Shown here: one piece after another, positions 38,933-56,862 of the stretch | Position numbering within the stretch: position 1 is the first letter of the stretch | How the letters are laid out: each line of letters begins with the position of its first letter | Assembly: GCF_000002595.2 (NCBI RefSeq) | Contig: NC_057009.1 | Location: 7,932,783-7,996,782, forward strand | Reading direction: 5' to 3' | Source: Chlamydomonas reinhardtii | Taxonomy: Eukaryota; Chlorophyta; Chlorophyceae; Chlamydomonadales; Chlamydomonadaceae | DNA length: 64,000 nucleotides | Notes under the pieces: model-generated | What the model saw: only the letters and a program-made list of their open reading frames with translations | What the model was told of the DNA's origin: nothing | Database searches by the model: none | Program-made: the position numbers and the translations under genes

Positions 38933-41900
38933 CTACTGCATCGGCTCCTGCGCCGCCTGCTGCCCCACCTGCTGCCCCACCTGCTGCCCCTCCTGCTCCT
39001 GCTGCTGCTGCTCCTGTCGCTCCCAGGCCGGCAGCAGGTGCTGTCGGAACACGCCCGCGGCCTCGCCCGGCAGCGGCGTGCGGTACATGACCACGTCCCG
39101 CAGGTGGCCCTGAGGGCAAGGGTGGGCAGGGGGCCAGGGGGCGAGGGGGCGCGTGGCAGGTTTGCAAGGGAGTAGTGTGGGGGGGGGGAGCATGCGGGCG
39201 GGTGGGTGTGCTAGAGGGGCATGCGGTAAGGGGAGGGGGAGGCGTGCACGTGCGCTTACGGCACCAGCGCGTACGGTCAGGACCCGACACCAATCCGTGA
39301 AGGGGTCCAAGGGTCATGCCCGTACATACCCGCCCGCCCACGCGCCACCCCATCCCACGTGCCTGCGGCGACAGGCCGTACACATCCATACTGGACCAGG
39401 TCACCACGTCGGGCGCTTCCTCCTCCTCTCCAGCAGTAGCAGCAGTAGCAGCAGCAGCATCACCGCCGCCACCGCCGCCTCCGCTGCTGCCGCCACTGGC
39501 GTCGCCACCCAGGCACATGCCAGCAATGCCCTGTGCCGCGTCCGCCGCGCCGCCGCCGCCACTGCTGCTGCCGGCGACACGGGGGCTGCGGCAGCGGCGG
39601 CGGCGCACGTCTGCCTCCCACGCGCAGAAGGCGACCAGGCCAGCGGCGTCTAGGGCCCAGCTGCCGCGACGAATCCTGTATACCGTGTGAACCGCGTGCA
39701 TTTGTATTGCAAGTGTTGCTTCTTGTGGCTTGCACCCGACACACAGCCGCTTCAGCCTGCCAGCCTTCAATGTCCCGCTGCTTTATCGCCCGCCGACCTG
39801 CCGTCCTGCCCGCCCGCTCACCGTATGTCGTACTCGGCGTGGAGGTGCTGCAGCTGCTGCAGCACTGCATCCCTGTGAGGGTTGGTGAGGCGGGGGTTAG
39901 TAAAGCGCAGGTGAGACGGTGAAACGGAGTGTTGTGAGACCTGTCTCACAGCTCGAGAACGTGTACCTATTCACAACCCCTCCCTGTTGGCAACAAGCTA
40001 TAGCACCATGGCAATGGTACTAGAATCCGCGCCGCCCCTTATTGTGAATGGTGGGAACAGGGACCCAGTTACTCCCACACCCACACGCACCCCACGTGCC
40101 CCGGCTCTGGATCTTGGTTCCATGGGGACTGGAGTACCCTACCCCCAACCTCACCCCCCCCCCAAACACACACGATGAACACGCACCTCCCCGTGCTCAC
40201 CTGCCCCGTGCCCCCGCCATGTGTCTCCACAGCCCCAGCGCCTCCCACAGCTGGCAGTCCTCCCCCAGGCCGCCGAACACGTCCCGCACCCCCTCGAAGC
40301 TACTGTCCACACAGCCCAGCCAGGCCGCCACGCCGCGGCCCACCTGCGCCGCCAGCTGAGGCGCCGGCGGCGACACAGCGTGTGGCGGCGGCAGCAGGTG
40401 GAGGTGCTGCTGGGGGTCATGTGTGTGGGTGCTGCTGCTGTCGGTGTCGATGAGGTAGTCGAGCGGGCTGGCAGGCGCGGCCGCGGCAGTATTGATGATG
40501 GTGGTGGTGGTGGCGGTGGCGGTGGTGGTGCCGCCGGCGGCGTAGTCGTGGTGCTTGTCGGCGGCGTGTTGCGGGTCCGTGGCAACTGCAGAGGAATCAC
40601 GACACAGCGAGGTTCCGGTTTGGAGCAAGCCCAAAGTTGTCCGAATGCTGACACACTGCTGCGCACCGTTACGATGCTAGCTAATGCTGCCGCACACATG
40701 CCACCGATGCACCGACCCCGATGCGCACCTGCGTATGCGGCCTGCAGCTCCGCCGCCGCGCCCTCGCCCTGCTGCTGCAGCCCCGCTCCTCCTGCACCAC
40801 CTCCCCCTCCGCCGCCGCCCGCAATGGCTCCCTCAAAACCTCCGGCTCCTTCCATCCCCACCACCCCTGCCGCCCCGACCGCCGCCGCCATGTGACGGGC
40901 CATGAGCCGTTGCACAAAGGGCAGCGCGGTCAGGTCGGGCGCCCGCCGCCGATGTGGTGCCGCCGCCGCCGCCGCGGCCGCCACCTGTTGCGGTGCAGCC
41001 TGCTGATGTGCGGCAGTCGTGAAAGGGGCGGCGGCGGTGGTGACGGCGGTGCCGGCGGTGGGCGGCGCAACCGCAGGCGACTTAGTCTCCATGGGCTGTG
41101 CGGCGGAGCCGCCGCCGCCGCCGCCCTGCTCCTCCTCCTCCAGACCGCCACCGGCAGTAGCAGAAGCAGTAGCTGCTACTGCCGAAGGCGACTGCAGCTG
41201 TTGTGGCGGCGGCGGCAGTAGCATGAGGTCTCGCATCTCGTCGAACAGCTGGTACCGGGCCCAGGCGGCGGTGATGCGGCCGTCGGGGTCCAGAGCCAGG
41301 CGGTGCAGCGTGAGGCTGCGGCTGGTGCTGCGGTGGCGGCAACAGTGGGAGGGGTGGGGGGTGGGGGGGGGGGGGTGATTGTAGATACCAGCCCAAAGTC
41401 CCAAACTGAACCGAACCGGGGGTTGGGGCCGTGGAGTGGGGGATGGGGTGGGGTGCGTGGCATGGTAGTAGGGATTGCGGACGGATTCCACGAATCGTGA
41501 TCAGCAGGTGTAACGTGGGTAGTGTTGAGTTACGACCAGCCAGCAGTGCTACCGCACGCAATGGGCATCCAGCAACATTTCCATGGCAATAGCTGTCAGG
41601 ATATACTTGAGGAGGAGTGCGAGTTGCGACATGCACGCACAAGGGCGAGCACGTACCGGAAGGACGGCGGCGCCGCGTCCCCGCCCGGCCCCGGCGGCAG
41701 CAGCGGCCCCACGTTGCGCGCCGACTCATCCACCCACAGGTAGCAGCCGCCGCCACCCGGGGGCGCCGCCGCCGCCAGCAGCACCATTCGCCAGTTGTCG
41801 TAGCTCTGTGGACACCACACCAGACCCCCAGACATCAGAACGCCGGACATCGCCACGCACTTCATGATGTGTGTGAAGGACAGCCCAGGCACACACCTGC

Positions 41901-42427
41901 CCATCGCACCCACGCAACGCACGGGAACCCGCTGCTGTTGCTGCTGCCCATTCACTCACCCCATACCCTCAATCCCCCCACCTCTCCCCTCCCACTTCTC
42001 CCCTCCCACCTCTCCCCTCCCACCTCCCCCCCACCTTCCCTCCCTCCCACCCCTCCTCACCGAGTTGTCTCGTCCCAGCATGTCCAGGAACACGTGCCGC
42101 CCACGTGCAGGCGGCGCCGCCCCCGTGACCCCCACGTGCGCCTCCACCCCCGGCGCCAGCAGCGCCTCCAGCTCCCCCCGCACACCGGGCGCGTCCACGC
42201 CGTACGACACGGCTGTTGAGGGGAGGTGGGGGCGGCAGGTGGAGAAAATAGGGGTGGAGGAAGCAGGAAGCGCAGTCAAAAAAGCATGCAGACAGAAGCA
42301 ATTCTCGTCCCACAAACACGGCCGCCAGCATCTCACTGCCGCGACACACGAGCAAACACAGGCGTACACACACGCACGACACATGCACAAATGCATACGC
42401 ACGCACACGCACGCACGCATGCACATG

Positions 42428-42484
<57 letters not shown>

Positions 42485-45400
42485 ACGCACGCACCTGCCA
42501 GCACCGCGGCGACGTAACGGCGCCCCACCTCCACACACGCCGCCGGCGGGTAGGGCGTGGCGGCGGCCGCACCGCCGCCTCCATCCATGTCCACTTCGAA
42601 GCCGCCGCCGGCGCCACTGGCATCGGAGTGATGACTACTTGTCGTGAGGTCATGGTGGTGAGGTGGGGGACTGATGCTGCCCGGTGAACCAGCAGCAGCA
42701 GCTGTAGCCGCCGCCGGCCCAAACGCCGATGAAGCACCTGCATGTATGACCGCCAACAAGTGCTTTGTCACATGATAATATCACAGTGGCACGTGTGATC
42801 CTTACGAGCGCCAAACAAGGAAATTCCTGCTTTTCCAGAAGTCAGGGCGTGAGCCGACACGGTGCATGGGGTTTGATACCCGTTACCCTCCTGCTCCATA
42901 CGACGCGTGTGCATGATATAATGATATGACCAGCCGGCGCTCGCACGCACGCACCTCCGAAGCGAGGCGACCACCGGCCGCCGCCGCCGCCGCCGCCGGC
43001 TTCCAGCACCACCACTCTTCCGTCTGCGGTGCAGTGCACGCGGCTGAGCAGGCCCGCGCTCAGGTCCTCTGCCGCCAACCCCTGCAGTAACAAGCAACAT
43101 GGTGCAGCGGCAGGGGTGGCAGGTGGCGGCAGGTGGTGGTGGCAGGTGCTGGTGGTAGGCTGGTCGGAGTGATGACAGGGGGTCGGGAACCAATTCAAGC
43201 CGGTTAGCTACTTAGTACAGTCTGCGCTGGAGTATGCAAAGCAAATTGCCCTGAAGTGTGTTGCACCTGCTGTTGAGTCCACCGCGGCGAGTGACCACCA
43301 GCCGGCGAGTAGCCGCCGCCGCCGCCGCCGCCGCCACCGCCGCCTGCGGGCGAGGCCGCGGCCGGCAGAGGTGAACCAATGCCACCGAGCCCCGCCGCCC
43401 CGGCAGCAGCGGGCGGCGGCCGGGCCGCTGCGGCGGCTGCTACAGCCGCCGCGGGTGTGGCGTCCAGAGGGTTCGTGTTGCTACTGCCACCACCGGCTGC
43501 GGCGGATGGCTGCAGGTCGGGAAGCGGCACTGTGCCCTGCATCGCGTTGGTGCCGGCGCCTGTGTGGGTTGACAGGGTGTTGCTACTGCCGCCACTGCCG
43601 CTACTGCCGGCGCCTGCTGCGGCTGTAGCAGTTGCGTTTGCGGCGGTGGCAAAGGGCGACGTGAAGGCAGCGAGCGGGCTGGCACCCTCGCCGTGTCCCC
43701 CGTGCAATGGAGAGTCACCTGCTGGTGCCGCTGCTACAGCCACCCCTCGCCTAGAGCGGGAGCTGCTACTGCTGCCGCTGCTGCTGTTGCTGCTACTGCC
43801 CCCTCCAAACAGCCCTACGCACGCGTGTCGGCTGCAACCAGGCGAGGGCGGAGACGCAGCGGCGGCTGTAGCAGCGGCTGTAGCCGCCAGGGGCAGGTGG
43901 CGGTGGCTGCGGAAGGATGGCAGTAGCACGCCGCGCCGGCCGCTGCCGCTGGTGGTGATGCGGGCGGGGGAGCAGCCGCGGGAGGCGAATGCGGGGAGCA
44001 GTCTGCGGTCCACCGAGGACGACACGGCCGCTGTAGCTGACGCAGGTGGTGATGAGGGCAGGTCGAATCCCAGCACCTGTGTGAAGCCCTGCGTGCGGCA
44101 CGCGGGTGGCGGCAGACCCCGCGGAGACGCGGGTGTGGAGAAGGCACCTGGGGGCGGGGGGGCGTGGCAGCAGCGTGGGCAGGTGTGGGTGCCAGGCAGC
44201 AGGCAGACCGTTTGTTCGGTGTGAGATAGAGGGCTCCCCGTGCAGTGGTAGCCAGAGCAGCAGGTGGGTGTTTGCCGCCCGCGCCTTCGCACCTCACCCA
44301 GACCTACTAGCTAGACGTCACAACGCACACGCACGCACGCACGCGCAATACACATACACACAAACGCACGCCCGCGCGCACCTCGCGGCAGCGGGTCCTC
44401 GGGGCACTCCGGCGCAGCTAGGCCGAAGAACCCACCGCGCCCGGAGCAGCCCGCCGTGCCTGCCGTGCCCGCAGTAGGGAGCAGCAGCGGGTCTGAGCCG
44501 CTAGCTAACCCGCCCGCGGCGTGCGTGGGCGTGTGACTGCTGCTGCTTATGTTGCGGCCGCCGGTGCTGCCGCCGGTGCTGCCGACTGGCGGCAAGATCG
44601 CGGCGTGCTGTTGGGAGAAACCGACCGTCTCGCCGACTGCTGCTGCACCTGAAACCGAGCCCAGTGCTGACGCCGGGGTGCTTTCTGGTGCAGGTGCTCC
44701 TGTCGCTAGGCCTGCAGGGGAAGCCTGCGTGTGCGCCGAGGCGACAAAAGGCGGCGACACAAGCGCGAGCCAAAGTGAACCCAAAGTGCGAGCGTGTGCG
44801 CAAATCAGGTTACGGTGTGTGTGCTGTATCGCAAGAGGCCCTTGCACAAGAGATAATGCCACGCCTCAAAAAACCACCCCCGCGGTGACCCGCAGGACTA
44901 GGGCATGCAGGCCTCGGGCCACGCCACCATTGATGCCACCGACCCAGATCGTCCCTGCTGCCGACACAGCCAACCTTCTGCCCCGGCGCATGAACACGGC
45001 CAACCCATATCGCCAATTATGTATCACCGGCACTCGCCTCGACGCGCTGCCACGCCCCACCTGCCCCTACCAGCGCCTGGCAGCCCCCGCCCCCGCCCCC
45101 ACCCCCACCCCCGGCCCCACCCACGCCCCCACCCACGCGCGCACCCACCTGCTCCGACGGCAGCGACGGCGCGCAGGGGCAAAGGTCCTGCGCTGCCAGT
45201 AGCGCCAGCGCCCCGCGCGGGTCCAGCTCGATAAAGAAGGAGCCCGAGCGCGCAGCGGTAACTGCTGCGGCAGCGACCGCGGCTGCGGCAGCGGCGGTGG
45301 TGGAGGCCGCGGTGGCAACAGTGACCTGCGGCTCGTCGGAGGCACTGGAGAAGTTGGGCGGCTCCGCGTTATGTGCCGTGCCGGCGGTGGCAGTAGGCAA

Positions 45401-45511
45401 GCGAAGTGGCGGCAAGGGCGCTGCCGGCGGGAGGGCGAGGGCGGGGTGCTGCTGGGGCGCCGGCTGCGGAGGAAGGGGCTGCGGGGCTGGCAGGACCAGG
45501 AGCGTGTCCAT
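38933..45511 (-). CDS. Unrecognised 1271-residue protein with Ala/Gly/Ser-rich inserts
   Basis: Exons: 45149..45511, 44382..44724, 43267..44147, 42955..43081, 42495..42737, 42061..42212, 41657..41805, 40729..41327, 40201..40585, 39822..39872, 39330..39675, 38933..39109; sum 3816 nt in frame with all phases matching. Conserved-looking islands sit in low-complexity filler: SGSFFIELDPRGALALLAAQ (exon 1), GLAAEDLSAGLLSRVHCTAD, SYGVDAPGVRGELEALLAPG, SYDNWRMVLLAA with CYLWVDES, RSLTLHRLALDPDGRITAAW with ARYQLFDEMRDLMLLPP, LPFVQRLMARHM, AQVGRGVAAWLGCVDSSFEG and LRDVVMYRTPLPGEAAGVFR. The C terminus is Gln/Glu-rich. No signal peptide or transmembrane segment is evident. I do not know the family. The ordered islands across exons 4-12 suggest one or two folded domains stretched by inserts. 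A (GU)n tract follows the exon 5 donor. Confidence 0.78.
41379..41417 (+). repeat. Short dispersed repeat, copy in intron 7 of the 1271-residue protein gene
   Basis: TTGTAGATACCAGCCCAAAG, then TCCCAAACTGAACCGAACC. It shares its first 20 bases exactly with the intergenic copy at 7563-7597. It lies antisense to the host gene. Confidence 0.6.
42432..42482 (+). repeat. (CA)n microsatellite at the exon 5 donor of the 1271-residue protein gene
   Basis: About 25 CA units on the plus strand, (GU)n in the transcript. It starts 13 bases after the donor (GTGCGTGCGTAC then GTGTGT). Confidence 0.97.
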
Positions 45512-46513
45512 GTTGTGAGCAATGGATGTTAGTTAAAAGTAGATCTGGGCGTAAGATAGAGTTGGGGTAACAGAAAGGTGAGTGACGGCAACACTGGAGG
45601 GCGGCAGCGGTGCGTGGGGCGCGCGCTAGCCAGTTAATCGGCACGATCCATGATTCATCCCATTCCGTGACAAGTTCGGCCCGGCAACCGACGTGCACTT
45701 CCTTCCCATGTTGGTCTCCTGGCCTCACGTGCATTTGGCAGCGCGCGTCACTTGATCATATTGTTTACAGAGCTCGAGGGGGGTTGGTCAACGTCCTGCT
45801 GTGCCACCAGCCCGACAGCCGGACGTGGGGCAAGGACCTTGCGAAGGAGGGCCCTTCCCAGGTGACACAGCCTGGCCTCTTCCCCGCACCCCCCTTGTTG
45901 TGGCTCCGGATGACGCACTAAGCAAAAGTGGGCGCCCATCCCCCCTTGCCGTCATCTGGGTTCTGGAGTGAACTACGTCCCCCGACTCCCTTAACCCAGA
46001 GGTATCACATCCCCTCCCCTCCCTCCCACTCACCTCACCTGGAGCACTGTGCTGAGCTGCACACAGCAGTGGGGATTCAATGCCGCGACGAACGGCAGCG
46101 GACGAGCTACCCCGCACGGCGTTGGGGCTGTGGAGCCCCGCCAGCACACCAAGATGCCGCCACCACCATTCCCAGGCGGGCATCAGGTGTCGTGTGTCTT
46201 GGAGCGATTAGAGGAGGGCGCCGTAGCGCACGCATGCATTACATCACATGCTCAAAAGCATTCGGTGGACCCATCAGTCTTGCACAATAGCACACGGACG
46301 GTACAACGAGTGGCCGCGACTGCCTTCACTGCGTACCCAGCTACGGGCCACATGCCAAACCTACTCTCCGCTGTCCAACTCCAACTCCATTCCCGGAACC
46401 ATGCCGCGGTCAAACCCTCAGTCTACAGCTGACTGGCAGTCCGCCGCCACAACCGCGCACACGCCATCCACCCACTCTGCCGCACGGTCCGCACGACGCC
46501 CGTACGCAGCCTC
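45512..46513. other. Spacer between tandem minus-strand genes
   Basis: About 1 kb with no supported gene. A TGTAA motif at 46239-46243, 270 nt after the stop of the IQ-motif protein gene, is a good poly(A) candidate. The part near 45520-45800 is the likely promoter/5' UTR of the 1271-residue protein gene. Confidence 0.5.
46239..46243 (-). terminator. Candidate TGTAA polyadenylation motif of the IQ-motif protein gene
   Basis: Minus-strand TGTAA about 270 nt downstream of the stop at 46514, a usual distance. Confidence 0.45.
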
Positions 46514-53705
<7,192 letters not shown>

Positions 53706-54210
53706 CCTTGCGGCGTCGCCTGGCGCTGCGCTCTGCTGCTGAACCGAGCGGTTACCGACGGCTTTGTCGAAAGGCTTAAGGCAGCGCTATAACAATTCAG
53801 CTTGGCTGTCTCTAAGCATTGAAGCAGATAATTAAAGCCAGCATATAGCGTACAGACAGCACAAGCTTCTGAAACGTCGCGACAGGTTCGTGGCAAGCTA
53901 TGGAACCTTCAGATGTTGTACCGTGTACTTATAGATTCATGATGAATGCTCAGGAATCTACTAGTGCTTGTTGAGGGACATTTGCTGCTTGCGCCGTTTG
54001 GCATGGAGACCATGCCCTCATTCTAACTGTTGCTCTGCGTCGCTCCCTGCTGAAGCTACGTGCATATTTAGTACTGTCAAAGCGCATCAGCTACCCTGGT
54101 GCTGCTGAGCGGCCACGTCCTCCGCGTACATCGCTCGCTTGCGCGTTTGTTAGGTGCAACACCAAGCCGAAGCGAGTGAGCCGACAGCAAATGAGGAGGG
54201 CTGTTGCTCG
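53706..54210. promoter_or_regulatory. Divergent promoter interval
   Basis: About 500 bp between the start codons of the IQ-motif protein gene (minus) and the helical-repeat protein gene (plus). AT-richer than the genes; no clear core promoter motif recognised. Confidence 0.45.
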
Positions 54211-56862
54211 ATGCACAGCTCAGGTGAGGGTGACGGTGTGCCGCGCGGGATGTGCGCTTGCGACAGGGCTCGTCGGTAACCTGTCGCGGCAAAGAGACCT
54301 GAACAGCGCTCGGCGTGCATGCAGATCGCTGCGGAGGCGTGCTCTGTATCGTCCGCGTGCAGCACCAGCGGCCGGCAAGTGCAAGGTGGGGTGCACCGTG
54401 GAGCCCAAACAGAGCGATGGCGGGGGTGCACAAGGCGTGAAGTGCTCATTCTGTTGTTGCCCCGCGTGCAGAGCAACTTGACAATTGTCTAAGATGGATG
54501 ACTTACGCACGGCCGCGCTCACGCATTGATTACTATGACCCGACGCGAAATGGTGAGCTGGTGCTGAGTTTGCATCGGGCGCTGTGGGCTGCGGGCGCAA
54601 TTATATTCAGAACGCTCCCAGGTGCAACTGCTTTGTTGTGCAACCAGCATCGTACGGCGCGACGGCGAGGCCTTGGCCCCTTCGCAGACAGGTTCACCAC
54701 GTCGGCCCATCCCCCGCCTTCCTTTCTCAACACCCTGTCTCCACCACCACTGCGCTCCACCTTCCCCCCGCCCGCAGTATACAAGGAGTTCCAGCGCAAA
54801 TGGGACCGCGCCAACGCTGCGGCGGCAGCCGCGGCCTCGCAGGCCGAGGCCGCCGCCGCACGCCCCTCTCACAGCGCCCCTCCCTCGGCAGCGCCCCAGC
54901 AGCAGCCCTACGGCGGAGCGGGCAGCTACCCCTTCGGCTCCTCCCTGACCACCCCCTGCTCCTCCTACGGCTCGGGGTACGGCGCGGGGTACGGCGGCAC
55001 CGCTGCCGCCGGCGCGGACTGGCCGCCGGGCTATGAGGCTCTGCTGCAGACGTATCTGGAGCAGGAGCTGCCGCTGAGCGCGGAGGAGGTGAGGGGGGTG
55101 CCGTGAGGGGATATGGGAGGATGATGAGTAATTAGGTGGTAGAGCGTGGTGATGGGGAAGGAGGAGCTGGAGGTGGCTTGGGGAAAGCGGTGGCTGGAAA
55201 GGGTCAGCGGGGTGGGGGGATGGGGCGCGTGCGTAGCAACGGCGGGCAAGGGCGCCGAGGAGCGGGAGGTGCTGCCATGGTGTCCCTGGCTGCATGGTTG
55301 CGGAGTAGGGGCAGGGGCACGGCTTTGCGCTGTTCCGGCAAACGGATCTTTGCCGCTGTACCTGGAAGGGGGAGACTTGTCACCGCCTGGCTGCACGGAC
55401 GCATGGAACGGGACGTTGGTATGTGCGGGTGAGCTCAACACACCTGGACAATGGCAGCGCCAGGTAGCTGCGCCGCTGTGCGGGCGGCAAGCTTGCGCGG
55501 CTATGGACGGGGCTATCGGTGGACGGTGGTGCTGATGATGAGGCCGGCGTTGCCCATGGCCTGAGTGTCTGGGCACATGCCGTGTGCTGCTGCTGCTGGT
55601 CTGTGGAGGCGCCTTGTGCAGCCATGGGCACAGCCCAGGGTGACCACCCCAGGCCGCTAAACCACATGCGTGCCTCCCACCCCCATAGGCGTCGACACTA
55701 GTGGCTGCTGCGAAGAAGGGGCTGCTGCCGGGCAGCCGCTCGCTCATCCGCACGCGCTTCATGCACATCAAGGTGCGACACCGGCATTGCGGGAGCGAGC
55801 CGCCGCGGGAGGGAGCCGCCGTAACTCACTGCAGTGCTGGCATGGTGTGCGGCACGAGCTGCCAGCGCGGTGCCAGCAGTGCCTCCTGCACGGCACCGCC
55901 CGCCACCCTTGCCCTGCGGCCCCTGCGCCACCACGCCTAGCTTGGCGCCCTCGCCACCCTGCCCCCACCCCTCGCCTCGTCCCGATTCCTGTCCCACCGA
56001 AAACCTCACATCTCCAATCTTCCGCCTCTGCCTGTCTACGTGCGCTCACTCCCAACACCCGCAGGACCTGGAGCCGCGCTTCCCCGGCTTCGACGCGCGC
56101 GCCGCCGTGCTGGGCGAGCCGCGCCTGCTGCGCCATGCCGCCGACAAGGTGATGCGCGCCATGCTGGTGTTCCAGGACCACTGGCCCTCCCACCCCGTGG
56201 GGCCGCTCATGGGCCGCATCGGCTGCCCCGTCATCCGCGACCCGGCGGGGGTGGGCCACCGGCTGTACGCGCTGACGCGCGCGCTCAAAACCGACCTGCA
56301 CTACGAGCTTGACCCGCATCGGCTCACACCCGAGAGCGAGGGCTTCCTGGCATCCGGCGTGTCGCCGTTCGAGCTGGAGGCGCGCGTGAGCGCGCTGGTC
56401 ACCATCTTTGGCCGCGAGGGCGCGGGCCGGCTGCTGGACGTGAGCTTGGACGTGCTGACCTATGCGCCGCGGGATCTGGATCGGGCGGTGCTGGCGCTGC
56501 GGGAGGTGTTCTCGGCGGCAGGGGACCGCGGCTACGGGCGGCACAGCCTGAGCACGCCGGAGGGCGCGGCGGCAGCGGCGGCGGACCGCGGCTACGTGAC
56601 GGACCTGGCAGTGGCGTGGCCGGGCGTGTTGGCGCTGCCGGGGCGGCTGGGAGGCGCCGACGGCGTGGCGCGGCTGCTGGCGCGGGTGCGGCGGGCGGGC
56701 GGGGCGCGGTATCGTGGGGCGGTGGGGCGGCGGGCGCTGCTGAGTGAGGTGCTGGAGCGGCCAGAGCTGCTGCAGGCGGCGGCGGAGGCGGCAATGCGCG
56801 GGGAGGAGGAGGACGAAGAGGAGGATGTGGAGGGGCGCGCGGAGCTGGAGGGCAAGGTGTGA
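54211..56862 (+). CDS. Alpha-helical repeat protein, possibly mTERF-like
   Basis: Predicted 428 residues. Exons: 54211..54223, 54472..54552, 54778..55088, 55689..55772, 56065..56862; sum 1287 nt in frame. The start ATG is chosen because it alone is in phase with exon 2; another ATG 20 bases upstream runs into a stop. The N-terminal part (LRWMTYARPRSRIDYYDPTR, VYKEFQRKWDRANAA) is basic and followed by an Ala/Gly/Tyr-rich linker. The last exon holds tandem helical units of about 30-35 residues with spaced Leu/Pro (VLGEPRLLRHAADKVMRAML, GREGAGRLLDVSLDVLTYAP, LLSEVLERPELLQAAAEAAM). This periodicity resembles mTERF organelle nucleic-acid-binding proteins, but the resemblance is weak. The tail is Glu-rich (EEEDEEEDVEG). 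A short organelle-targeting sequence is possible but not evident. Confidence 0.75.

Noticed and set aside
41082-41756. Alternative reading of exon 7-8 region of the 1271-residue protein in another frame
   Set aside because: It is Arg/Pro/His noise crossing the intron. The chosen frame keeps phase with both neighbouring exons and contains the ordered RSLTLHRLALDPDG segment.
54191-54223. Upstream ATG (54191) as start of the helical-repeat protein
   Set aside because: It enters exon 2 in a frame that stops after six codons, whereas the ATG at 54211 continues in frame through all exons.
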